From the NCBI GenBank assembly GCA_030748485.1, contig JASMLW010000444.1, forward strand, positions 1-40,204: a DNA stretch of 40,204 nucleotides. The letters are read 5' to 3'. The stretch comes from Pirellulaceae bacterium. Its GTDB lineage: Bacteria; Planctomycetota; Planctomycetia; Pirellulales; Pirellulaceae. Of this stretch, positions 32,627-40,204 are shown piece after piece (the stretch's first letter is position 1; each line of letters opens with the position of its first letter). The position numbers and the translations under genes are program-made. Under the pieces are notes generated by a model. The model worked only from the letters and a program-made list of their open reading frames with translations, was not told where the DNA came from and made no database searches.

Positions 32627-32716
32627 ATGCAACGAGCTATCGACCGTAGGACGGGTCTCCAGGCCCGTCAAAATGGAACGAGTTATCGACGGGCCTGGAG
32701 ACCTTGTCCTACGGTG
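32627..32716 (+). repeat. Dispersed palindromic repeat with long hairpin
   Basis: Between the PP2C and PEGA genes, arm 32643-32669 (ACCGTAGGAC..., ...CCAGGCCCGTC) is followed after 18 bases by a near-perfect inverted copy at 32688-32715 (GACGGGCCTGGAGA..., GTCCTACGGT). Only the few central bases of the arm differ. The loop carries TGGAACGAGTTATC, and a variant of it (ACGAGCTATCGAC) also precedes the first arm. A partial relative lies at 20291-20347. Confidence 0.8.
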
Positions 32717-32830
32717 ACATACTCGATGATGGCGATGGCGCTAGATTCGCTCTATCGGCTGGCAAGCGGCGGCGGTATACTCCCGCCCCATTCTCGACTC
32801 ACCTCCCAAGTCTTTTCACGTGTGCCACCC

Positions 32831-33430
32831 ATGGCGAAACTCGTCCAGCGAGCAACGTGTTGTCTCTTGATTGCCGCCGCGTTCGCACATTGCGGTTGTG
32901 TCCGCCGCCGCTTGACGGTGAGAAGCAACCCGGCGGGGGCGCGCGGTTACGTCGACAATCAACAGATCGGCATCACGCCATTCTCGACTGAGTTCACGTA
33001 TTACGGCACGCGAAAGATCCGGCTGGAGCAAGACGGCTTCGAGTCGGCCGAGGTCGAACGCCGTTTTTCAACGCCCTGGTACCAGTGGCCGGTCATCGAG
33101 TTCTTTTCAGAAAACGTCTGGCCCTGGGAGCTGCGCGACGAGCGGGAAGTCGTGATCGACATGAAGCAGCGAGAGAATCGTTCGCCGCAGCAGTTGGTGG
33201 CGCGGGCTGGGAGTCTGCGTGCGAACGTGCGGCGTGGAGTCGCCGTTCCCATCGCGGCCGAGCCGCGGCGCGTTCCCGAAGTTCTGCCGTTGCCGCCGGC
33301 TCCTCGACTGCCCGCCACGCAGACATTTCCATTCCCGGGCCGGCCCTACACGGGCCCGCCGCACCCTGTGTCGCCTAGCTACCGCCCGCCAAACGAGGGC
33401 CTGTTACCACCGTCCGGTCTCCCGCGCTGA
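32831..33430 (+). CDS. PEGA-domain lipoprotein
   Basis: The 199-residue protein has a lipoprotein-type signal: basic start MAKLVQR, hydrophobic ATCCLLIAAAF, then AHCGCV, where Cys21 or Cys23 would be acylated. A PEGA domain follows (about 28-80): LTVRSNPAGARGYVDNQQIGITP, ending TYYGTRKIRLEQDGFE, shown here in two parts. PEGA domains are small immunoglobulin-like folds found in surface and cell-wall-associated proteins. The rest is rich in Pro and Arg, with PPAPRLPA and RPYTGPPHP, and probably extended. ATG 32831 is preferred because the signal begins there; an upstream extension to 32609 crosses the repeat element. Its 3' end overlaps the convergent MCE gene by 27 bases. Confidence 0.82.
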   Translation: MAKLVQRATCCLLIAAAFAHCGCVRRRLTVRSNPAGARGYVDNQQIGITPFSTEFTYYGTRKIRLEQDGFESAEVERRFSTPWYQWPVIEFFSENVWPWELRDEREVVIDMKQRENRSPQQLVARAGSLRANVRRGVAVPIAAEPRRVPEVLPLPPAPRLPATQTFPFPGRPYTGPPHPVSPSYRPPNEGLLPPSGLPR

Positions 33431-34657
33431 CGATCGATGCTCCGACTCGGTGCGGAAGAAGCCCCGCGAATCGCCCAACGGGATACTTCCCTTGTGGCCT
33501 CCTCCGCCTGGCTGAATCAACCCGCGAGCCAGACTGCCTGGGTCGCGCGCGACCTTGTCGGTGAAAGTCCGCACGTCGTAAAGAATCGGCTCGAGCTTGC
33601 GACTGGCGGATTCGAAGTTCCCCACGGCGCGGTCGAGTTTCCAGTAGATGCTGTCGTCGTGGATCAACAATCCGATCGTGCCCTCGCTGCTGTTGAGCGA
33701 TTCACTGAACTGGGCGAGTTCGGCGAGCAGCCGATCGAGGTTGGAGAGAGCCGAGTTTAGCTTGTGCGCGATCTGTTCGCCGTTGGCGCCGAGATGCTCT
33801 GTGAAGTTCTCGATGTTGTCGAGATTCTTGTTCATCTTCTGAGCCGTCACCTGGAATTCACTAAACGTCTTCTCGGCCGTTCCAAGAGTAGACTCCGCCT
33901 TGTCGATCAACTGCGGGAAGCGGTTGAGCGCGTCGCGGAGATTGTTTTGCATGCCGTCGTCACCGACGATGCGATGCAGTTCTTGCATGGTCTGGGTGAA
34001 TTGATCGAGAGCGATTTCCGTCTTGCCGACCACGCGCCGCAGGGACTGATCGTTGTTTCCCAGCATGCTGTTGACGTTGCCGACTAGCAATCCGACCTCA
34101 TCCGCCGAGCGGCGGATGGCGATGAAGGCTTCGAGGATCTTCTCTTCGGAATCGACGATCACTTGAAACGGATCGCGGGCGATGCGGCCGTTTCCCAAGT
34201 AGTCACCATCGCCTAGGAACTCATCCGCGGCGCTGCGTTCTTCGACACTGAGCGCGCCGTCTCCGTCGCGATCGAACTCGGCGATGAGGCCGGGATCATC
34301 GTCGCCGCGCCAAACGAATTCGAGCACGGCGTCACCCGTCACCAACGACTGCTTGCTGATCCGGCAGATGTTGCGTCGCTTGAGCTTGCGACCTTCGTGT
34401 ATTTTCAGCGTTAGATTCACGCCGCCGTCGTCGTCCAACAGTTGAATGTGTGACACGTGCCCAATTTGAATACCGCTTTTCCTCACCGGGCTGTCTTTCT
34501 GCACCTGCGGAGCCGCCGGGAAGCGAATCGTCAGCGTCATGTACCGCTGAACAAGCTTTTGCGGCTCGAAGCCAAAGATGGCGACGAGCAAGCCGGTGAT
34601 GAGCAACGCCGCCAGCACGACTACTCCAACGCGAAACTGCATGACGCGTTCATCCAT
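33404..34657 (-). CDS. mlaD: MlaD-type MCE lipid-transport protein with EF-hand insert
   Basis: The 417-residue protein has one N-terminal membrane segment (about 10-30, FRVGVVVLAALL), an MCE/MlaD domain (about 40-170) with VRKSGIQIGHVSHIQLL and SLVTGDAVLEFV, then a long helical region (about 175-385) with the four-residue spacings typical of MCE tunnels. It is the substrate-binding partner of the MlaE/MlaF transporter encoded upstream and moves phospholipid between membranes. Residues 129-140, DRDGDGALSVEE, are a canonical EF-hand loop inserted in the MCE domain. ATG 34657 is chosen for AGGAG seven bases upstream and overlaps the mlaF stop by eight bases. The 3' end overlaps the PEGA gene. 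Confidence 0.88.
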   Translation of the reverse strand: MDERVMQFRVGVVVLAALLITGLLVAIFGFEPQKLVQRYMTLTIRFPAAPQVQKDSPVRKSGIQIGHVSHIQLLDDDGGVNLTLKIHEGRKLKRRNICRISKQSLVTGDAVLEFVWRGDDDPGLIAEFDRDGDGALSVEERSAADEFLGDGDYLGNGRIARDPFQVIVDSEEKILEAFIAIRRSADEVGLLVGNVNSMLGNNDQSLRRVVGKTEIALDQFTQTMQELHRIVGDDGMQNNLRDALNRFPQLIDKAESTLGTAEKTFSEFQVTAQKMNKNLDNIENFTEHLGANGEQIAHKLNSALSNLDRLLAELAQFSESLNSSEGTIGLLIHDDSIYWKLDRAVGNFESASRKLEPILYDVRTFTDKVARDPGSLARGLIQPGGGGHKGSIPLGDSRGFFRTESEHRSSARETGRW

Positions 34658-35510
34658 CGTCCGACTCCTCTCCATTGGCGGCCGACGTGGCTCCCATCAT
34701 CTCCATCAATCGCTCGCCCGCCTCGCCGCGAACAAACTGTGAAACGCGGCGATCGGTGGTTCGTTCGAGCTCGCTCGGAGGTCCATCAAAGATCATCTGC
34801 GATTCATTGGGTTCCAGCCGGCCGGCCGGATACATCATCACAACTCGATCGGCCACTTTGCGGGCCGTGCGCATGTCGTGAGTCACCAGAATGCTCGTCA
34901 CCGGATACCGGCGTCGAGTTCGAATGATCAACTCGTTGATGACATCGCTGACGATCGGGTCCAAGCCGGTCGTCGGCTCGTCGTAAAGCAGCACTTCCGG
35001 ATTCATCACGAGCGCCCGCGCCAGACCGACCCGCTTGCGCATTCCACCCGACAGCTCGGCCGGCTTCTTCGTCACGATTGACGAGGGCAATCCGACCTCC
35101 TCAAGTCGTTCGAGCACGAGTTCACGAACCTGCCGCTCGGCGTATTGCTTGTGCTGCCTGATCGGAAACGCCACGTTCTGCCCGACCGTCAAACTGTCAA
35201 ATAGAGCGGCGTTCTGAAATACGAAACCGATGCGAGTCCGCTGCTGCGTCAGTTCCCGCTCGTTCAACGTCGATAGATCGCGGCCGTCGAAGAGGACAGT
35301 GCCGCGATGAGGTTTCAGCAGACCGATCATCGTCTTGAGCAACACAGTCTTTCCGCAGCCGCTCTCGCCGATCACCGCCAGCGTCTGTCCGCGCGGCACA
35401 GCCAAATCGACATCGCGCAGCACTTCCTGACTAGCGAACTGCACATGCAGCCCGCTGATTTCAACCATGACCGAATTCTGTTCGGTCGCCGATATGTTGT
35501 CGTCCGTCAA
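34650..35510 (-). CDS. mlaF: MlaF-type ABC transporter ATPase
   Basis: The 286-residue ATPase has Walker A GESGCGKT (48-55), Q-loop VFQNAALFDSLTV as in MlaF, the signature LSGGMRKRVGLARAL, Walker B VLLYDEPTTGLDP and the switch His in LVTHDM. GMRKRVGLARAL is typical of MCE-linked ATPases. It powers lipid movement by MlaE. I place the start at TTG 35510, whose TTGA overlaps the mlaE stop and which has GAGG nearby; GTG 35534 and ATG 35468 are alternatives, the last giving 272 residues. Translation is coupled to mlaE upstream and to mlaD downstream. Confidence 0.9.
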   Translation of the reverse strand: MTDDNISATEQNSVMVEISGLHVQFASQEVLRDVDLAVPRGQTLAVIGESGCGKTVLLKTMIGLLKPHRGTVLFDGRDLSTLNERELTQQRTRIGFVFQNAALFDSLTVGQNVAFPIRQHKQYAERQVRELVLERLEEVGLPSSIVTKKPAELSGGMRKRVGLARALVMNPEVLLYDEPTTGLDPIVSDVINELIIRTRRRYPVTSILVTHDMRTARKVADRVVMMYPAGRLEPNESQMIFDGPPSELERTTDRRVSQFVRGEAGERLMEMMGATSAANGEESDDG

Positions 35511-36361
35511 AACAACCTCGCGCCCTGCGGCCACAAAGTCAGGTAAAGCGAGTTAAGCAGGATTCCCAGCATCAGATCGATGATCAAAATCAAAATGAAC
35601 GACTGCACGAACGCGGCCGTCGCAGCTCGCCCCACGCCCTCCGCTCCCGGCGAGCAATGAAAGCCGCGGTAGCAACTCACAAGCGCGATAGCCGCGCCAA
35701 AAAAGAAACTCTTGAAAATGCCGGAGAACAAATCAAAACCGCCGACAAACTCCTTCGAGTTGTGCAAGTACTGAAACTTGTCGATACCGAGAATCGCCAC
35801 GCTGTAGAACAGCCCGCCAACAACTCCCATGAAGTCGGCCATCACCGTTAGTGTCGGGATGAGCACGAGACAAGCGACGAAACGCGGCACGACGAGATAG
35901 TGAATCGGATTGGCGCCCATGCTCGACAACGCGTCGATCTGTTCGGTCACTCGCATCGTTCCCAATTCGGCCGCCATCGCACTGCCCACTCGACCAGCTA
36001 ACATGGTTGCCGCCAGAACTGGTCCCAGTTCGCGAACCAACGTCATGTTGATCACTGCGCCCAAACGGCTCTCCAAACCGATCTGGCTGAATTGCGAGTG
36101 CGATTGTACAGCTAACACCATCCCAATGAACGTGCCCGTCAGCGCCACGACCGGTAGGCTCAACACTCCCACCTGATAACAGTTCGGCAGTAGAGTCTCC
36201 CAACGAACTCGTCGCGTAACCAGCCACGACAGTGTGCGATAGATGAAGACGGCCAAGTCGCCAACAGCTTCCACGCTGTCCAGCGTCAACCGTCCCCAGT
36301 CGCAGACCCAGGCCGTGATGAACCCGCGTTTGCGAATTGTCGAAATCTCGCCGCTTGCCAT
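35507..36361 (-). CDS. mlaE: MlaE-type ABC transporter permease
   Basis: The 284-residue membrane protein has the MlaE family core: GVLSLPVVALTGTFIGMVLAVQ (in two parts GVLSLPVVAL and TGTFIGMVLAVQ), the highly conserved LVRELGPVLAATMLAGRVGSA, EQIDALSSMGANPIHYLVVPR, and C-terminal hydrophobic segments ending LNSLYLTLWPQG. It is the permease of an MCE phospholipid transporter and first gene of a three-gene operon, mlaE-mlaF-mlaD, with overlapping ends. ATG 36361 is chosen because family homology begins shortly after; the frame up to 36511 lies in intergenic sequence. Its upstream region holds the tandem repeat array. Confidence 0.9.
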   Translation of the reverse strand: MASGEISTIRKRGFITAWVCDWGRLTLDSVEAVGDLAVFIYRTLSWLVTRRVRWETLLPNCYQVGVLSLPVVALTGTFIGMVLAVQSHSQFSQIGLESRLGAVINMTLVRELGPVLAATMLAGRVGSAMAAELGTMRVTEQIDALSSMGANPIHYLVVPRFVACLVLIPTLTVMADFMGVVGGLFYSVAILGIDKFQYLHNSKEFVGGFDLFSGIFKSFFFGAAIALVSCYRGFHCSPGAEGVGRAATAAFVQSFILILIIDLMLGILLNSLYLTLWPQGARLF

Positions 36362-37092
36362 GAAACACTCGCTTGCACTAGCAATGACAGCACCGCCTCC
36401 GCGCGAACACCGCGCGCAGGGAATCTGCTCGTTACGTCGTCCAAGCAACCACACAACTTGAGCAAACCTTGCCGGCAATGCGGATACGTAGTTACGGGGC
36501 GATCTGGGCAATCTGCGGGCAGCATGCGTACGATGGCCTTCCCAGGTCGGTTAGCAGTAAGTGGAACGGCCATTGTCGCGACTTCGTCGCGAAGTCGTAC
36601 GTACGATGGCCTTCCGAGGCGCCTTCCGAGGCCGTCGAATGCGGGTCAAGTCCCAGTGCTTACCTCTCGATTCGTGCTCATCGTTTTGTTAAATCGCCGC
36701 GCTGTAGCAAGTGGAACATCCGTTCTCGACGGCCTTGGAAGGCCATCGTACTGCGCCTTTTGAGGCCGTCGAATGCGATGCGGGTAGAGCAGCCGACAGA
36801 GTTCGTGCTCAGCGTCTTGTCGAATCACCCCCTGTGAAGTGAGTGGAACGGCCATTGTCGCGACTTCGTCGCGAAGTCGTACGTACGATGGCCTTCCGAG
36901 GCCGTCGAATGCGGGTTCGTCTGCCAAAGAGCATCCGATTCGTGCTCAGCGCGGTTTCTAAATCGCCGCGCTGTAGCGATGTAGTAAGTGGAACGGCCAT
37001 TGTCGCGACTTCGTCGCGAAGTCCTGCCCGGCAGGCAGGACCTACTGGGCCAATGTACTATGGAAGGTGACCTGATCCCGTCCGGAACTCAA
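36362..37092. other. Gene-free 730-base divergent intergenic region
   Basis: This separates mlaE (minus) from the GT-C-like gene (plus). About 500 bases are a tandem array of hairpin-rich repeats, listed separately. The first 150 bases beside mlaE hold no recognisable feature. Open frames here (for example from 36988) are repeat-derived and not credible genes. Confidence 0.7.
36521..37047 (+). repeat. Tandem array of hairpin-bearing repeats, units of about 130-150 bases
   Basis: GTGGAAC starts four units at 36561, 36711, 36843 and 36988 (spacings 150, 132 and 145), with a partial unit end before the first. Units 1, 3 and 4 carry CGACTTCG-TCG-CGAAGTCG, a perfect 8-bp hairpin; units 1 and 3 continue with GTACGTAC and an imperfect hairpin CGATGGCC/GGCCGTCG, and then GAATGCGGGT. 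Junctions repeat ATTCGTGCTCA and AATCGCCGCGCTGTAG. Unit 2 is divergent. The fourth unit is cut short by GTCCTGCC-CGGCA-GGCAGGAC, a different 8-bp hairpin. Confidence 0.85.
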
Positions 37093-38577
37093 ATGACCGA
37101 CTCCACAAACGCTCCCAGCTCGCAACACGGCCGGTGGCTTCTGGCGACGCTCATCGCCATGGCGGTAGTGCTGTTGGCAACGATGCCAGGCTGGATTTAT
37201 GTGGGCGATGCGATGGCCATGCGACGTGCGACAGAGCAGTTGCTTCGCACAGGAACGCTGTCTGTCCCCGCGCAGACGGCGGGCGACTACGGCGAGCCCG
37301 GCCAATACTTCTTTCGCAACGAGCGCGGCGAGTATTTTTCCAAGTACGGTTGGTTCAATTCGCTGGTCTACGTACCTCCCGTGGCGATGGACTTGTTCAC
37401 CGGCGAGCCGAACGCGGATGACGCGCCTGGGGGTCAATCCGACCGCCGTCGCCACTATCTGAATCTGTTCAACTTGGCGGCGTCTCTGGCGATCGTCTAT
37501 TACCTATTCTCAGCTGCCGCACTGTACGCCGAAGACTCGCGACATGCAGCGGTTTTTGTCGTCATGACCCTGCTGTGCACTTTCGCCTGGAACTACCTGC
37601 GGGCTCACACGGTGGAGCTGTTCCAACTGCTGTTCTTCACCGCGAGCTTTGTGCACTTCGTCCGCTCTTCGCGCAACTCGGAACGCAAATCCGAGGAGAA
37701 CACTGACACGGGCGATGCCGTCTGGTCTCAGCGCGATGAGTTGCTTGGGTGGGCGTTCCTAGCGGCTCTTTGCTGGGGCAAGAGCATCTACGTGTTGCTG
37801 CTTCCGATCGCCTTCTGCTTTCGGTTGCTGGCTGCTGATCAGCGCGGTCGCCGCGCGGCGGTGGCGGCGTTGGCGATCACGATCACGATGGGGGTGATCT
37901 TCGCGGCGAACTGGCGCTGTTTCGATAGTCCACTGGCGACCGGCTACACTCAATGGCAACGCGAGACTCAGTTGTTTGCTTGGCGAGTTGACGCGGGCGC
38001 GTTGGGGTTCGTCCTCGACCCTCGCAAGAGTGTGCCGCTACATTTCCCCGCCGCGATTGTCGCCGCCGTACTGACTCCGTTCTGGTTACGTCTGTTTGGC
38101 CGCGAGGCGAGCTACCCGCTGGCGACGCTCGCCGTCATGTGGCTGGCGAACGGCGCGTTCGTCAATTGGCGGGGAGACTGGTGCTACGGTCCCCGGTATC
38201 TGCTGTTCGCGCTCCCAGTCGTCTCGCTACCGGTGTTGTATCTGTGGCGTGCGGAAGGTCGTCGCGTTTTGGGGCCGGCTCGCGGCGTGCTGCTGGCGGT
38301 CGTCGTGCTGGCGTCGTTATGGTCGTTGCGAAATCAGATGTACGTCAACTCACTGGAGTTCTTCGCGCCATTTCGCGCCGAGGAGATTTACGCCGGTGCG
38401 AACGACGGGCCTCCGGCGGGGGCGTTCGCGCGTCCGTACTGGGTGATCAACCGGGAGATTCTGCGGGCGAAGAAATCGGGTGAGCCGTCGTTTGAATCGC
38501 GGCGAGACGGCGGCTCGGAGTCGCGAGCCGAGTCGCTACGGGCCGTCACACCGCTCAACTACCATTGGCTGAAGTAA
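37093..38577 (+). CDS. GT-C-like polytopic membrane protein, possible glycosyltransferase
   Basis: The 494-residue protein has about ten hydrophobic segments, a first extracytoplasmic loop rich in charged residues (DYGEPGQYFFRNERGEYFSKYGW), and late in the sequence NWRGDWCYGPRYLL followed by a hydrophobic stretch. The W-G-GPRYLL pattern recurs in planctomycete and other bacterial integral membrane proteins of the GT-C/dolichyl-phosphate-mannosyltransferase style. A role in lipid-linked sugar transfer is inferred, not shown. ATG 37093 has GGAA five bases before it; ATG 37060 is an alternative without a ribosome site. The gene begins 46 bases after the repeat array and ends at a terminator shared with clpC. 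Confidence 0.72.
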   Translation: MTDSTNAPSSQHGRWLLATLIAMAVVLLATMPGWIYVGDAMAMRRATEQLLRTGTLSVPAQTAGDYGEPGQYFFRNERGEYFSKYGWFNSLVYVPPVAMDLFTGEPNADDAPGGQSDRRRHYLNLFNLAASLAIVYYLFSAAALYAEDSRHAAVFVVMTLLCTFAWNYLRAHTVELFQLLFFTASFVHFVRSSRNSERKSEENTDTGDAVWSQRDELLGWAFLAALCWGKSIYVLLLPIAFCFRLLAADQRGRRAAVAALAITITMGVIFAANWRCFDSPLATGYTQWQRETQLFAWRVDAGALGFVLDPRKSVPLHFPAAIVAAVLTPFWLRLFGREASYPLATLAVMWLANGAFVNWRGDWCYGPRYLLFALPVVSLPVLYLWRAEGRRVLGPARGVLLAVVVLASLWSLRNQMYVNSLEFFAPFRAEEIYAGANDGPPAGAFARPYWVINREILRAKKSGEPSFESRRDGGSESRAESLRAVTPLNYHWLK

Positions 38578-38608
38578 AAAAACGGGCGCCGCGGTGACGG
38601 CGCCCGTT
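38576..38608 (-). terminator. Strong intrinsic terminator for clpC
   Basis: AACGGGCGCCG (38581-38591) and CGGCGCCCGTT (38598-38608) form a perfect 11-bp stem with a six-base loop. Read on the minus strand the stem is followed by seven T, ending clpC 28 bases after its stop. On the plus strand the same stem lies right after the GT-C gene stop but lacks a T-run. Confidence 0.9.
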
Positions 38609-38636
38609 GAGAGTAGCTGGTCGCGGCGGCTCCGAG

Positions 38637-40204
<1,568 letters not shown>

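Noticed and set aside
36521..37047. CRISPR array
   Set aside because: Units are 130-150 bases with irregular spacing, similarity extends through most of each unit, there are no uniform short repeats with unique spacers, and no cas genes are nearby.
36988..37092. N-terminal extension of the GT-C-like protein
   Set aside because: The extra codons come from the tandem repeat array and the same peptide start recurs in another repeat unit, so they are not a real protein segment.

Overview
The window looks like chromosomal DNA of a planctomycete, most likely of the Pirellulales type. That is an inference from the gene families: a long FHA/coiled-coil membrane protein, a PEGA lipoprotein, large MMPL-type transporters, an Flp pilin with the planctomycete look, a NagB-PIG-L fusion, and GC-rich codon use with many short transcription units on both strands. 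Almost all of it is housekeeping or envelope biology. No prophage, CRISPR array, rRNA or convincing tRNA gene is visible.

Layout. 0-2 kb is the only accessory-looking stretch: a less GC-rich DUF1349-like gene, a scrap resembling a recombinase C-terminus, and a calcium-binding beta-roll-like repeat protein. 2-5.5 kb has a guanine deaminase-like enzyme and a class III aminotransferase on the minus strand, then a sugar isomerase/epimerase-like protein and a small zinc-ribbon protein. 5.5-9.3 kb is one 1268-residue FHA protein. 9.9-11.6 kb carries a DksA-like regulator and a secreted HtrA protease. 11.7-15 kb holds a nucleoside hydrolase, trpD and an overlapping MFS transporter. 15.1-20.3 kb runs on the plus strand: an NHL-type propeller, an MMPL transporter, a 32-residue basic protein, a FabZ-like dehydratase and trmB. 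20.4-25.5 kb has purF, proB and the NagB-PIG-L fusion.

25.5-32.6 kb is regulatory and envelope: a hidden Flp pilin, lexA, an NtrC-type response regulator overlapping its histidine kinase, an LptF/LptG permease and a PP2C phosphatase with a membrane anchor. 32.8-36.4 kb has a PEGA lipoprotein facing an mlaE-mlaF-mlaD type lipid-transport operon whose MCE subunit contains an EF-hand loop. After a 0.7 kb repeat array come a GT-C-like membrane protein and the 3' part of clpC, separated by a strong terminator.

The most unusual items are the EF-hand inside the MCE protein, the 32-residue basic gene with an upstream mini-ORF, three families of palindromic intergenic repeats (one pair with compensatory stem changes), and the probable integration scar at the left end. 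I see no complete undescribed multi-gene system.
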